Shown piece by piece: positions 22,169-32,211 of a stretch of DNA of 54,504 bases; the stretch's first letter is position 1, and every line of letters begins with the position of its first letter. A model generated the notes under the pieces. It did not search any database and was not told the origin of the DNA. It worked only from the letters and a program-made list of their open reading frames with translations. Position numbers and translations under genes: made by a program. Source of the stretch: Bacteroidaceae bacterium (GTDB taxonomy: Bacteria; Bacteroidota; Bacteroidia; Bacteroidales; Barnesiellaceae_A); contig JAFXJY010000031.1 in NCBI GenBank assembly GCA_017531985.1, positions 1 through 54,504 on the forward strand. The letters are read 5' to 3'.

Positions 22169-23875
22169 CTATTTGTTGAGCAACGTGCGAGCCATATCCA
22201 GTGCCTTTGTAATGTGGTCGTGAATGTGGTCTTCGCCTATAATCTTATCAATACCCGCATTGACAAGCGTGCTGTGAACATTGGGATTGACACCCGACAA
22301 TATTACATCTATGCCTTCTTTACGCGATGAAGCAATGAGGGTCTCGAGGTTGTGCAGACCGGTAGAGTCGACAAACGGTACACGACGCATGCGGATGATG
22401 CGTATCTGAGGCTTATCTTTGATGTTTATCATCATTTCGTCAAACTTGGTGGCTACACCGAAGAAGAACGGACCATTGATTTCATACACTTCCACTTCGT
22501 GAGGAATGTCCAGTTCTTCGTGGATAACCGTCTCGGTACCTTGTGCAATGTCGAGATGGTCGCGAGCAACTGAGATGTCGACACTCTCCGATACACGACG
22601 CAGGAAGAGAACCACTGCCAACAACAGACCTATTTCGATGGCGATAGTGAGGTTGAACAGTACGGTCAACAAGAATGTGAGAACAAGCACCGAAATATCA
22701 CTTTTGGGGTTATGAAGCATACCCTTAACAGTGCGAACACCAAACATGTTGTACGAAACCATAACCAAGACACCGGCCAGACATGCCATAGGGATGTGCT
22801 TGGTGAGAGGTGCAAGGAACAACAGAATGAGCAACAGCACCACAGCATGGATAATACCTGCAACAGGAGTACGACCTCCATTGTTGATATTGGTCATGGT
22901 GCGGGCAATGGCACCGGTGACGGGAATACCACCAAAGAAGGGTACAACCAGGTTGGCTGCTCCTTGTGCTATCAGCTCAGTGTTATTGTTGGTACGGTCG
23001 CTTGTCACACCGTCGGCAACAGTGGCCGACAGCAATGATTCGATAGCACCCAGCATAGCTATGGTAAAGGCCGGCGACATAAGTGCCGATATGGATTCCA
23101 TATTGATGCTAAGACCCTGTGGAGCAGGTATCGATGCATTTATCTCAAAGCGGTTACCAATGGTCTCAACGCCGGCAAAGGCTTCGATGTGAAATACCTC
23201 ACGACACAGATATACCAAGAGAGTCATTACAATAATGGCCAGCAACGAGCCGGGTATTTTCTTAGAGACGTAAGGTGCAAGAATAATGAGAATGATGCTA
23301 CCTATACCTACGGCAGTAGATACCCAGTTGATGGTGTCGAATGCACCGAAATAGGCAATCCATTTCGACACAAAGTCGGCGGGTACACTTTCCATTGTGA
23401 GTCCGAACAAGTCCTTTACCTGTGTGGCAAAGATGGTAAGGGCAATACCACTTGTGAAACCTACGACAATGGGATAAGGAATGAACTTGATGATAGTTCC
23501 TAACTTAAACACTCCCATCAGTACCAACATAAGACCTGCCAAGAATGTAGCAATGGCAAGACCTTCGAGACCATAACTCTCAATGATACCATAAACGATA
23601 ACGATGAATGCACCGGTGGGACCACCTATCTGCACACTGTTACCGCCCAAAAACGATACTAAGAAACCACCTATGATGGCTGTAATGAGACCCTTCTCAG
23701 GGCTTACACCCGATGCAATACCGAAGGCTATGGCCAAGGGCAATGCCACTATACCCACAATGATACCTGCCATGAGGTCCTTGGTGAAGCGTTGACGATT
23801 GTAGTCACGCAACATAGAAAACAGCTTCGGTTGGAAGTCGAAGCCGTTTCGGAGAAAATCAAGATTGATTTGCAT
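22169..23875 (-). CDS. SulP-family anion transporter with STAS domain
   Basis: A 568-residue inner-membrane protein of the SulP (SLC26) family that moves sulfate, bicarbonate or a similar anion. About 12-14 hydrophobic segments run from residue 35 to about 440, including the signature DLMAGIIVGIVALPLAIAFG and SVQIGGPTGAFIVIVYG, and the conserved GGIPVTGAIARTMTNINNG. The cytoplasmic STAS domain is at about 450-560, with the phosphorylation-type loop MRRVPFVDSTGLHNLETL. It follows the 23910-25052 gene by 34 bases on the same strand. The substrate cannot be read from the sequence. Confidence 0.92.
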   Translation of the reverse strand: MQINLDFLRNGFDFQPKLFSMLRDYNRQRFTKDLMAGIIVGIVALPLAIAFGIASGVSPEKGLITAIIGGFLVSFLGGNSVQIGGPTGAFIVIVYGIIESYGLEGLAIATFLAGLMLVLMGVFKLGTIIKFIPYPIVVGFTSGIALTIFATQVKDLFGLTMESVPADFVSKWIAYFGAFDTINWVSTAVGIGSIILIILAPYVSKKIPGSLLAIIVMTLLVYLCREVFHIEAFAGVETIGNRFEINASIPAPQGLSINMESISALMSPAFTIAMLGAIESLLSATVADGVTSDRTNNNTELIAQGAANLVVPFFGGIPVTGAIARTMTNINNGGRTPVAGIIHAVVLLLILLFLAPLTKHIPMACLAGVLVMVSYNMFGVRTVKGMLHNPKSDISVLVLTFLLTVLFNLTIAIEIGLLLAVVLFLRRVSESVDISVARDHLDIAQGTETVIHEELDIPHEVEVYEINGPFFFGVATKFDEMMINIKDKPQIRIIRMRRVPFVDSTGLHNLETLIASSRKEGIDVILSGVNPNVHSTLVNAGIDKIIGEDHIHDHITKALDMARTLLNK

Positions 23876-23909
23876 AAAATCAGATTGTATAGTTTATCTT
23901 ATTTAATTT

Positions 23910-25052
23910 TTATAACTTCTTGCAGTAGGCACGACGGCGGCGGTGTTGCTCTCGTTCGAAGTATTGCCATTGCGATTGAACTTTGTTGTTATCCTCGAGT
24001 TCGGGATTACTCTCGGCATACACATATCCGTTCTTGTTGAACACCGGAATAAGGTCGGCAAAGAGCAGAGCATTTACGCCCTTGCTTTGGTAGTCGGGAC
24101 GAACAGCCACGAGTAGCATTTCTACTACGTTGTTCTTGCCTTTGAGTGCTTTAAGCAGATGGATAAATCCGAATGGGAACATTCGACCGCGAGACTTTTG
24201 CAGAGCCTTGGCAAGCGATGGCAGGGTGATACCCACTCCTATGAGTTCGTCATGCTCATTGACTATAAGAGGCACATTCTCAAGTCGGATGAGAGGTATG
24301 TACATCTTGATGTAGTAGTCGATCTGTTTCTGTGTGAGGGGTGAGTAACCATACAACTCGTCGTATGCCTCGTTGATAAGTTCAAATATCTTCTGTCCGT
24401 AATCCTTAATGAGTTTGTTGGCATCGGTATATTTGATAACACGAAGATTGTATTTGCGTTTTACGATGTCGGTAATGCGTTGATGCTTCTCGGGGACTTC
24501 CTTAGGAACTTGTATCTTGAACTCTACCCAGTCGGTTTCTTTTTCGTATCCGAGAGCTTCGATATGTTCAACATAATACGGGTGATTGTATATGGTAACC
24601 GATGTACCCATCTGGTCGAAACCTTCGATAAGAAGTCCTTCGGGGTCCATGTCGGAAAATCCCAATGGTCCATGCATCGATTTCATACCTTTCTTACGAG
24701 CCCATTCTTCGACAAACTTGAATAGTGTTTCGCTCACATCCTTATCGTCGATAAAGTCGACAAAACCAAAACGAGCCTCTTTCTTGCCAGTGCGTTTATT
24801 GAGGTTGTGATTGATAATACCGGCTATACGACCCACCGGTCTACCATCGCGATAAGCCATGTAACAGATGCTTTCGCTGAACTCATAGGCAGGATTTTCT
24901 TTGGGGTCGAAAGTTCCTGTTACATCAGCCACAAGGCTGGGAACGTAATAGGGATGATTACGATATAGCTCGTCGGCGGGAAAAACGGCAAACTTTGATA
25001 GGGCTTTACGGCCTGAAACTTCTTTAATGTGAATGGGGCTTTTTTGCGTCAT
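23910..25052 (-). CDS. GNAT-like acyltransferase domain protein
   Basis: A cytoplasmic protein of 380 residues starting MTQKSPIHIKEVSGRKALSK. The N-terminal half includes YMAYRDGRPVGRIAGIINH and RFGFVDFIDDKDVSETLFKF, a GNAT-like strand order; the end, LLVAVRPDYQSKGVNALLFA, resembles a GNAT acetyl-CoA motif. This fits the large 'N-acetyltransferase / hypothetical' family common in Bacteroidales. A longer frame with an ATG at 25136 exists, but a -7 box (25081-25088) lies between the two ATGs, so 25052 is the real start. Probably cotranscribed with the SulP gene. The substrate is unknown. Confidence 0.8.
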   Translation of the reverse strand: MTQKSPIHIKEVSGRKALSKFAVFPADELYRNHPYYVPSLVADVTGTFDPKENPAYEFSESICYMAYRDGRPVGRIAGIINHNLNKRTGKKEARFGFVDFIDDKDVSETLFKFVEEWARKKGMKSMHGPLGFSDMDPEGLLIEGFDQMGTSVTIYNHPYYVEHIEALGYEKETDWVEFKIQVPKEVPEKHQRITDIVKRKYNLRVIKYTDANKLIKDYGQKIFELINEAYDELYGYSPLTQKQIDYYIKMYIPLIRLENVPLIVNEHDELIGVGITLPSLAKALQKSRGRMFPFGFIHLLKALKGKNNVVEMLLVAVRPDYQSKGVNALLFADLIPVFNKNGYVYAESNPELEDNNKVQSQWQYFEREQHRRRRAYCKKL

Positions 25053-25080
25053 AACTTTGTTTGCTATTGGTTTGATGATG

Positions 25081-25088
25081 CAAAGATA
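25081..25088 (-). promoter_or_regulatory. -7 promoter box for the 25052 gene
   Basis: CAAAGATA on the plus strand is TATCTTTG on the minus strand, 28 bases before ATG 25052. A -33 TTTG at the usual distance is not evident. It decides the start codon of the downstream gene. Confidence 0.55.
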
Positions 25089-25158
25089 ATATATTTTTAC
25101 AAAAGTGTTGTCATTTGCTAAAAATAACAACTTCAACCTCGCAGTTTAGACTTGTCGA

Positions 25159-25812
25159 TTACTCTTTCACACCGTATGCAAGGTCGCCCGCATCACCCAA
25201 TCCGGGCACGATATAGCCATGTTCATTGAGTGTGTCATCAATAGCAGCAACCCACACAGTTGTGTTTTCGGGGAAGTGCTGTTTGACGTATTCGATGGCC
25301 TGAGTACTGGCTATCACTGCTGCAACGTGGGTGACAGAAGGTGTTCCCTTGGATGCAAGCAGTGCTTGATAACACAATTCCATCGACTTACCCGTGGCAA
25401 GCATAGGGTCGGCAAGAATCATTACCTTACCCTCTAACGAGGGTGATGCTATGTACTCGACCTCAATATCGAAGTGGGTGTCATCGCTGTACTTGCGATA
25501 GGCCGATATAAAAGCATTCTCGGCATTATCGAGATAGGAGAGAAATCCTTGATGGAATCCCAATCCGGCTCGTAATATGGTGGCCAAGACAACGGAGTCG
25601 GACGGTTTGTTTATACTTTTGATGCCTAACGGTGTGGATACATCTTGTTGTGTATAGTTGAGCGTGCGACTTATCTCGTAAGCCATGATTTCACCTATGC
25701 GTTCGAGGTTGCGACGAAATCGCATACGATCTTGTTGGATATTTACATCACGCAACTCACTCATGTACTGGTTGATGATGCTGTTGTGGTCGGCAAAATT
25801 GATGATATGCAT
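25159..25812 (-). CDS. upp: Uracil phosphoribosyltransferase
   Basis: Salvages uracil: uracil + PRPP to UMP + PPi. The PRPP-binding loop is VMILADPMLATGKSMELCYQ, and the C-terminal uracil-binding region reads NEHGYIVPGLGDAGDLAYG, both diagnostic. At 217 residues it is the usual size. It lies 9 bases downstream of topA on the same strand and is probably expressed from the topA promoter. Confidence 0.95.
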   Translation of the reverse strand: MHIINFADHNSIINQYMSELRDVNIQQDRMRFRRNLERIGEIMAYEISRTLNYTQQDVSTPLGIKSINKPSDSVVLATILRAGLGFHQGFLSYLDNAENAFISAYRKYSDDTHFDIEVEYIASPSLEGKVMILADPMLATGKSMELCYQALLASKGTPSVTHVAAVIASTQAIEYVKQHFPENTTVWVAAIDDTLNEHGYIVPGLGDAGDLAYGVKE

Positions 25813-25821
25813 ATATAGGTA

Positions 25822-28161
25822 CTATTTTTTCTTTGTTGTAGTCTTGCGTGAGATTCGCTTGGTTGTAGTGGAGTTTTTATCAGCATCCTCAACGATACGC
25901 ATACAATCGGTGTAGGATAGTGTCGCTGCATCGGTGCCTTTGGGGATTTTGTAGTTCTTCTTTTTATATGCTATATATGCACCATAACGACCATTGAGTA
26001 TCTCCAATTCAGCATCTTCATCGTATCGTTTGATGAGACGATTGCTATCCTCTTGTCGTTTCTGTTCAATCAATTCGATAGCTTCTTCAAGCGTAATGCT
26101 TTGAGGTGTGAGCGTCTTGGGTATCGATACGAATTTGTTGTTGTGACGGATATAAGGACCAAACTTACCGACATTGGCCTCAATGGTATTTCCCTCGTAT
26201 TGACCAACGATTCGTGGGAGGTCGAATAGTTTGAGTGCCTCGTCGAGCGTGATGGTGTTGATGGTCTGATTTTTCATTAGCGATGCGAAAACAGGCTTCT
26301 CGCTGTCGCCCGGTTGTCCTATCTGAACAATGGGGCCATAGCGACCTATCTTGACCGACACTACACGACCACTTTGCGGATCATTGCCCAGGATGCGTTC
26401 TCCTACTTTGTGTTCGAGACGCAATGCATTGGCTGCGGTGATGGTAGGATGAAAGTCGGTGTAGAACTTGTCTATAACGCTTTCCCATTCTACTTTACCT
26501 TCGGCAATGTCGTCAAAACGTTCCTCGATACTTGCTGTGAAATTGTAGTTGAGGATGTTGGGGAAATACTCGGTGAGGAAGTCGTTGACTACAATACCTA
26601 CGTCGGTAGGTAGCAATTTACCCTTTTCAGCACCGGTATTTTCTATATTGTTGCCAAGAGTGATAGTGTTATCGTGCAGAGTGATGACATTGCATTGTCG
26701 TGTTGTACCTTGTCTATCGCCTTTTACTACATATTCACGTTGTTGTATGGTGGAGATAGTTGGTGCATAGGTCGATGGACGTCCTATACCAAGTTCTTCC
26801 AGCTTGCGAACAAGGCTGGCTTCGGTGTAACGAGGCGGATGTTGTGTATAACGCTCGGTTGCGACGATGTTGTTGTAGGTGGGTTGTTGTCCTATCTTCA
26901 TAACCGGCAGGATGGATGTATCTTCATTCTCGTTTTCCTCATCGTTACTTTCGAGATAGACTCTTAAAAAACCATCGAATTTGAGTACTTCGCCCGAAGC
27001 AACAAATACTTCGTTACGACCTGATATGGCAATGTTCACTGTGGTTCGCTCTATCTCGGCATCGCTCATCTGCGAAGCGATGGTACGTTTCCATATCAGT
27101 TCATAGAGTCGTTGCTCTTGACGGTTGCCCTCAATACTATGATTGGATATAAATGTGGGACGAATAGCTTCGTGAGCTTCTTGGGCACCTTTGCTCTTGT
27201 TGGGGTACTTGCGTATGTGCAAATATTTGTCTCCAAGGGTCGATAATATCTCTTCGCGGGTGGTATTGATACACAATGACGAGAGGTTGACCGAGTCGGT
27301 ACGCATGTAAGTAATGTGTCCGTTCTCATAGAGGTGCTGAGCTACTGACATAGTCTGGGCTACTGAGAAGCCCAACTTGCGAGCAGCCTCTTGTTGTAGT
27401 GTCGACGTGGTGAAGGGTGGTGCCGGTGTCTTATGTGCAGGTCTTACATTTATATCTTCTATGGTGAAGGTAGCCTTAGCACATGATGCAAGAAAATCAT
27501 TTACCTCTTCCTGTGTCTTAAATCGGTGGTTAAGTTCAGCCTTGAAAGAGGTTTCTTTATCGGGTGTGACAAATTCTGCCACAATACGATATGACGCTTC
27601 GCTGTTAAATTGCTCTATTTCACGTTCGCGTTCTACAATCAGTCGCACTGCTACTGACTGTACACGACCTGCCGACAGTGCCGGTTTTACTTTTTTCCAC
27701 AATACGGGCGATAACTCAAATCCTACAATGCGGTCAAGAACGCGACGTGCCTGCTGAGCATCGACGCGAGCAAGGTCGATGGTGCGAGGATTGGCTATTG
27801 CTTCGAGAATGGCTTTCTTGGTTATTTCGTGGAAAACAATACGCTTGGTCTTTGTGGGGTCAAGATGTAATACTTCGGCGAGATGCCATGCTATAGCTTC
27901 TCCTTCACGGTCCTCATCGGATGCGAGCCACACGGTTTCGGCTTTGGCTGCTTCGGAACGAAGTGTATCTACCAACTTCTGTTTGTCGGCCGGTATTTCA
28001 TAAATGGGACGATAGTTGTCTTCAATATCTATACTAAACACTTTCTTCTTTAAGTCGCGAATGTGTCCGTAACTCGACATTACTTTATAGTCTTCACCCA
28101 AGAATTTTTCTATGGTTTTGGCTTTGGCGGGAGACTCTACTATAACTAAATTCTTATACAT
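25822..28161 (-). CDS. topA: DNA topoisomerase I
   Basis: Relaxes negative supercoils. The Toprim domain opens with NLVIVESPAKAKTIEKFLG and contains LASDEDREGEAIAWHLAE (acidic metal site). The active-site tyrosine is Y285 in GHITYMRTDSVNLSS. Instead of zinc fingers, the C-terminus carries repeats of the form GRYGPIVQIG, GKFGPYIRHNNKFVS and GRYGAYIAYKKKNYK, the version usual in Bacteroidetes. Length 779. It heads a two-gene unit with upp. Confidence 0.96.
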   Translation of the reverse strand: MYKNLVIVESPAKAKTIEKFLGEDYKVMSSYGHIRDLKKKVFSIDIEDNYRPIYEIPADKQKLVDTLRSEAAKAETVWLASDEDREGEAIAWHLAEVLHLDPTKTKRIVFHEITKKAILEAIANPRTIDLARVDAQQARRVLDRIVGFELSPVLWKKVKPALSAGRVQSVAVRLIVEREREIEQFNSEASYRIVAEFVTPDKETSFKAELNHRFKTQEEVNDFLASCAKATFTIEDINVRPAHKTPAPPFTTSTLQQEAARKLGFSVAQTMSVAQHLYENGHITYMRTDSVNLSSLCINTTREEILSTLGDKYLHIRKYPNKSKGAQEAHEAIRPTFISNHSIEGNRQEQRLYELIWKRTIASQMSDAEIERTTVNIAISGRNEVFVASGEVLKFDGFLRVYLESNDEENENEDTSILPVMKIGQQPTYNNIVATERYTQHPPRYTEASLVRKLEELGIGRPSTYAPTISTIQQREYVVKGDRQGTTRQCNVITLHDNTITLGNNIENTGAEKGKLLPTDVGIVVNDFLTEYFPNILNYNFTASIEERFDDIAEGKVEWESVIDKFYTDFHPTITAANALRLEHKVGERILGNDPQSGRVVSVKIGRYGPIVQIGQPGDSEKPVFASLMKNQTINTITLDEALKLFDLPRIVGQYEGNTIEANVGKFGPYIRHNNKFVSIPKTLTPQSITLEEAIELIEQKRQEDSNRLIKRYDEDAELEILNGRYGAYIAYKKKNYKIPKGTDAATLSYTDCMRIVEDADKNSTTTKRISRKTTTKKK

Positions 28162-28199
28162 ATTATTGACCTCTTTGCGGGGTTATCTCAAAATCGCCG

Positions 28200-28207
28200 C
28201 AAAATTA
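28200..28207 (-). promoter_or_regulatory. -7 box of topA
   Basis: CAAAATTA on the plus strand reads TAATTTTG on the minus strand, 38 bases before the topA ATG. The -33 element is poor (TTTT at 16 bases). Confidence 0.5.
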
Positions 28208-28388
28208 GGTAAAAAATCAGTTTAAAACAGCCTGTTTATGAATTTTTTATCTTTTTGTGTGTTTTATGCTTTCTTCAATAATGTGTCGGAAAGATGCATA
28301 CATACATCTGTAAGCCTATTTTTCGTAAGTTTTGGGCGATGGAAATATTATTTGCTCAACCTATATATTATAATGTGTAAGCAAGAAA

Positions 28389-28430
28389 AAAAGAGTCTTG
28401 CTCGAAATGTTTCGTTGGCAAGACTCTTTT
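28389..28430 (-). terminator. Intrinsic terminator of the argS-cysS operon
   Basis: AAAAGAGTCTTGC (28389-28401) is the exact reverse complement of GCAAGACTCTTTT (28418-28430). On the minus strand the stem is followed by a T-run (TTTTTTTC), 20 bases after the cysS stop. Confidence 0.85.
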
Positions 28431-28450
28431 ATGTTGAGATGTACTGCTTA

Positions 28451-29923
28451 TTATTTCAGTTTCCACTCTGTACCCTCTTTGGTATCTTTCAATTCGAAAC
28501 CAATTTCGTTCAGGCGGTCGCGGATAAGGTCACTGGTTGCCCAGTCTTTACGAGCTTTGGCCTCACGACGCATTTCGAGCAATAACTCGATAGCCTTGGT
28601 GTAGGCTTCGTTTCCGCTACTATCGGATTCTTTGCTCTCGACGAGACCCAGCACATCGAACATAAATAGTCGCATTGTCTCACGCAACTCGTCTATATCG
28701 GCTTGCGACAAGGTTGCATTGCCTGCCAATACGGTGTTGATGATGCGTACTCCATCGAAAAGGTGTGAAATTACGATGGGGGTTGAGAGGTCGTCGTTCA
28801 TAGCCTCATAACACTTGGCTCGCAACTCTTTTACATCGATGGTCGATGTTGGAGCAGGCACAATCTTGGCAAGGTTGTTCCATCCTTCCATCAAGCGATT
28901 GTAGGCTTTTTCCGATGCTTGAAGTGCTTCGTTGCTGAAATCGACAGTGCTACGATAGTGAGCTTGAAGGATAAAGAAACGGATGGTCATGGGCGAATAG
29001 GCTTGCTGTAACAATGGGTGCTTGCCGGTAAAGAACTCATCGAGGGTTATAAAGTTGCCCAATGATTTACCCATTTTTTGTCCGTTGATGGTTATCATAT
29101 TGTTGTGCATCCAGTAACGCACTGTTTCGTGTCCTTGTGCGGCTACCGATTGTGCAATCTCGCACTCGTGGTGAGGGAATAGCAAGTCCATACCGCCACC
29201 GTGGATGTCGAACTCTTCACCGAGATATTTGGTTCCCATGGCTGAGCATTCAAGATGCCAACCGGGGAAACCGTCACTCCAAGGTGATGGCCAACGCATA
29301 ATATGCTCGGGAGATGCTTTCTTCCACAGAGCAAAGTCGTACGAGCAACGTTTTTCGCTCTGTCCGTCAAGGTCGCGGGTTGTATTTAACAACTCATCGA
29401 TATTACGTCCCGACAGCTTACCGTAGTGGTGGTCGGCATTGTATTTCTCTACATCGAAGTAGACCGAGCCTTCGCTCTCATAGGCATAGCCTGCATCGAA
29501 TATCTTCTTGATATATTCAATCTGCTCAATAATATGTCCCGAAGCATGAGGTTCGATACTGGGGGGAAGCACATTGAGTGCTTCCATTGCCTTGTGATAG
29601 CGATTGAGGTAGTGTTGTACAACCTCCATAGGTTCAAGACGTTCGAGTCGAGCCTTCTTTGCTATCTTATCCTCACCATCATCGGCATCATGTTCGAGGT
29701 GACCTACGTCGGTAATGTTGCGTACATAACGCACCTTATATCCCAAGTGAGTGAGGTAACGGAACAGTATGTCGAATGTGATGGCCGGGCGAGCATGTCC
29801 CAAATGACCATCGCCATACACAGTAGGACCGCACACATACATACCCACATGAGGAGCGTTGAGGGGTACGAAAGGTTGCTTGGTTCGTTTCAGCGTGTTA
29901 TAAATAAACAAAGGATTTTCCAT
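28451..29923 (-). CDS. cysS: Cysteinyl-tRNA synthetase
   Basis: A class I synthetase charging tRNA-Cys. Zinc/cysteine recognition begins with C31 in [19 protein letters not shown], and HLGH (40-43) is the HIGH motif. The KMSKS loop is KMGKSLGNF (glycine in place of serine). The zinc ligands continue in [10 protein letters not shown] and HHECEIAQS. 490 residues, normal. It is the last gene of the argS - thioredoxin - thioredoxin - cysS operon, 15 bases after the preceding stop. Confidence 0.96.
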   Translation of the reverse strand: MENPLFIYNTLKRTKQPFVPLNAPHVGMYVCGPTVYGDGHLGHARPAITFDILFRYLTHLGYKVRYVRNITDVGHLEHDADDGEDKIAKKARLERLEPMEVVQHYLNRYHKAMEALNVLPPSIEPHASGHIIEQIEYIKKIFDAGYAYESEGSVYFDVEKYNADHHYGKLSGRNIDELLNTTRDLDGQSEKRCSYDFALWKKASPEHIMRWPSPWSDGFPGWHLECSAMGTKYLGEEFDIHGGGMDLLFPHHECEIAQSVAAQGHETVRYWMHNNMITINGQKMGKSLGNFITLDEFFTGKHPLLQQAYSPMTIRFFILQAHYRSTVDFSNEALQASEKAYNRLMEGWNNLAKIVPAPTSTIDVKELRAKCYEAMNDDLSTPIVISHLFDGVRIINTVLAGNATLSQADIDELRETMRLFMFDVLGLVESKESDSSGNEAYTKAIELLLEMRREAKARKDWATSDLIRDRLNEIGFELKDTKEGTEWKLK

Positions 29924-29938
29924 TTTATATTGTAGTTA

Positions 29939-31075
29939 TTATTTAACAATCAATTCTTTAACTTGATTCAGGAACTCTTCGTCGGGATATCCTCTCAGAG
30001 CTATGGTACCGTCGGGAGCAAAGAGAATGAGGTGAGGAATGCCATTTACGCCGTAAGTTTCGGCAGCGATATTGGTTTCACTCAATATTTGCGGCCAAGG
30101 CATCTGTTCTTCTTCAATAGCTCGCTTGCTATCTTCTACTTTATCACGAGTAGCCAATCCCAATAATTCCAAACCTTTGCCATTGTACTCTGTGTAAAGA
30201 GCTTTCAACAAAGGCATTGACTTGCGACAAGGAGGACACCATGAAGCCCAAAAGTCGGCCAATACATATTGTCCCTTGCCTACATAGTGGCTCAACGATA
30301 CGGTTGTACCATCGGCTTGTTCTACCGTAAAATCTTTGAAGGGCATTCCTTCGGCAGTCTCTTTGAACTTGATGCGACGTTGCACTCTTTTATATACCGC
30401 AGGATGCTCCAAGACATAGTCACTCATGGTAGTCAGCACACTGTCTATGCGAGTATCGTTGTCGCATTTCGACAGATATGAATTGAGTATGATGGCTCCT
30501 AAAACATCGTTGTTGTGAGTCGAAAGCATTGTCTCTATATTATCGACATACACACCATTAAGGGCATCACGTCCTGCATAGAATGCATTTCTGACATCAT
30601 CGGGAGTCAGGGTGTTATTCTCCATCAAGGCTACAAGACTATCGTTGAGCAATTGTATCTGCTCATTCAACCTTTTACTTGTTTCGTAGTATGCCATGTA
30701 GTCGATGTTGAGAGGCGAACTTTCAATCAATTGACCTTTGTTGAGGTCTATTTGAAGGCTACTACCCGGCTCGGCAATAAAAGAGAAGTGTATAGATGTA
30801 TCGTTGATACCGAACTGAACACCGGGTGCCGTGTTGGTAACATCTACAATGAGAGCTTCGTAGGCTGTATCTACTGGCTGGGTAAAGGCGATTATCCCTT
30901 CGTTGACAAAAGCACTATCGACAACGGTAAGAGTTGTCTTATTGACCCAATAGAACTTTCCTTCGGTCATGTTGTCGATATGGGCTTCTACTTGGCAGAT
31001 GTTTGTCTCCGCACTATTGCATGCAGCCAACAATAAGGTTGCCAATGATGCTATATAGAAATTAGAGCGTTTCAT
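29939..31075 (-). CDS. DUF4369/thioredoxin-like lipoprotein (TlpA type)
   Basis: A 378-residue periplasmic-face lipoprotein, lipobox LLAAC19. The DUF4369-like N-terminal domain (ICQVEAHIDNMTEGKFYWVN ...) and a helical middle lead to a thioredoxin/AhpC-TSA domain with active site WCPPC (C280, C283) in DFWASWCPPCRKSMP and the cis-proline loop GVNGIPHLILF. It is expected to reduce or isomerise disulfides, or handle cytochrome or outer-membrane protein thiols; the partner is unknown. It is a paralogue of the next gene upstream (31091-32191), and both sit between argS and cysS. Confidence 0.87.
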   Translation of the reverse strand: MKRSNFYIASLATLLLAACNSAETNICQVEAHIDNMTEGKFYWVNKTTLTVVDSAFVNEGIIAFTQPVDTAYEALIVDVTNTAPGVQFGINDTSIHFSFIAEPGSSLQIDLNKGQLIESSPLNIDYMAYYETSKRLNEQIQLLNDSLVALMENNTLTPDDVRNAFYAGRDALNGVYVDNIETMLSTHNNDVLGAIILNSYLSKCDNDTRIDSVLTTMSDYVLEHPAVYKRVQRRIKFKETAEGMPFKDFTVEQADGTTVSLSHYVGKGQYVLADFWASWCPPCRKSMPLLKALYTEYNGKGLELLGLATRDKVEDSKRAIEEEQMPWPQILSETNIAAETYGVNGIPHLILFAPDGTIALRGYPDEEFLNQVKELIVK

Positions 31076-31090
31076 AATCGAAATATTGTT

Positions 31091-32191
31091 TTACTTATTG
31101 TCAATAGCAGCTTTAACGGTTGCAATCAGGGTTTCATCGGGTAATCCGCGAGTTACAATTGTTCCATCAGGGGCAAACAAGATGAGATGTGGAATGCTCA
31201 TAATGCCATATATCTCGGTGGGAATGTTTTGTGCATCAAGTATTTGCGGCCAAGGCATCTGTTCCTCTTCGATGGCTTTGAGAGAAGCCTCCTTGGCATC
31301 ACCCACAGCTACACCTAAGATTTCAAGACCTTTGGGCTTGTACTCATTATAGAGTTCGATAAGCGTGGGAACAGAACGACGACAAGGACCACACCACGAT
31401 GCCCAGAAGTCGACCAATACATATTGACCCTTTCCTACATAGTCACTCAGTGATACGCTTGTGCCATCTTCTTGTTCGATAGTGAAGTCAATGAACATAG
31501 CACCTTGTGAGACGGACTTCATTTTTTCCCTTGCATCGATAGTGTGTTTTATGGATGCATTGTTAAGAATGATGTCACCCAGAGTCGCTACAACCGAGTC
31601 GAGTTCGGCTTGTTCGGGTTCGGTCGATAAGTAGTTTTCCATAGCAAAAATTCCCAATGCATCATTGCTATGCTCCGATAAGAGTTGCAATGTATTAGCT
31701 TTTAACTCCTGCTGAATAAACGTCTCTTCCTCCATTAAGAATTGCATAGCCTCTTCGGCTGTGATGGCTTGACTATTCATCAGCTGTTGGATGCTATCTT
31801 GGGTTATTGTATAATCTTGCATTAAAAGATTGGAACAATCGATAAATGCATTGAAAGCATCGTTCATGGGAGAACCTTGTATGATGCCATCTTCGTTGAA
31901 ATCTATAATGATATCACTCTTAGGCTCTACAAAGACGGGATATTGCAGTTGTAGTGTAGGGGCGACGATTAAGGCAAAATAAGCAGTGTCGACCTCTCCC
32001 GAGAAAAGGAAAGCTCCGTTGATGATGTCAACACTATCAACAGGCATCTTTTGATAGTAATCGTATAGGTATATCATATTACCATCCAATTCGGGTACCA
32101 AGATACCCTCTATCTTAAATTGCTTGTTACCTCCACATGATGCCAATAAAAGTGTAGTCAGCAAGGTAAGGAATAAATGTCTTGTTTTCAT
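31091..32191 (-). CDS. DUF4369/thioredoxin-like lipoprotein (TlpA type), paralogue
   Basis: A 366-residue lipoprotein, lipobox LLASC, with the same domain order as its downstream neighbour. The active site is WCGPC (C267, C270) in DFWASWCGPCRRSVP, and the cis-proline loop is GIMSIPHLILF. Many segments match the neighbour almost word for word (VSLSDYVGKGQYVLVDFWAS, IEEEQMPWPQIL), showing a tandem duplication, while the N-terminal halves have diverged. The two different CxxC dipeptides (PP versus GP) suggest different redox potentials. Confidence 0.88.
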   Translation of the reverse strand: MKTRHLFLTLLTTLLLASCGGNKQFKIEGILVPELDGNMIYLYDYYQKMPVDSVDIINGAFLFSGEVDTAYFALIVAPTLQLQYPVFVEPKSDIIIDFNEDGIIQGSPMNDAFNAFIDCSNLLMQDYTITQDSIQQLMNSQAITAEEAMQFLMEEETFIQQELKANTLQLLSEHSNDALGIFAMENYLSTEPEQAELDSVVATLGDIILNNASIKHTIDAREKMKSVSQGAMFIDFTIEQEDGTSVSLSDYVGKGQYVLVDFWASWCGPCRRSVPTLIELYNEYKPKGLEILGVAVGDAKEASLKAIEEEQMPWPQILDAQNIPTEIYGIMSIPHLILFAPDGTIVTRGLPDETLIATVKAAIDNK

Positions 32192-32211
32192 AGTCTTATA
32201 TTATTTTTTTA

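Noticed and set aside
25053..25136. Longer N-terminus of the acyltransferase-like protein (ATG at 25136)
   Set aside because: A -7 promoter box (25081-25088, minus) falls between the two ATGs, and the extra 28 residues do not look like the start of a GNAT-like domain.
28238..28585. 115-codon plus-strand frame between topA and cysS
   Set aside because: It overlaps the operon terminator and the end of cysS, and its hydrophobic text lacks a plausible protein pattern.
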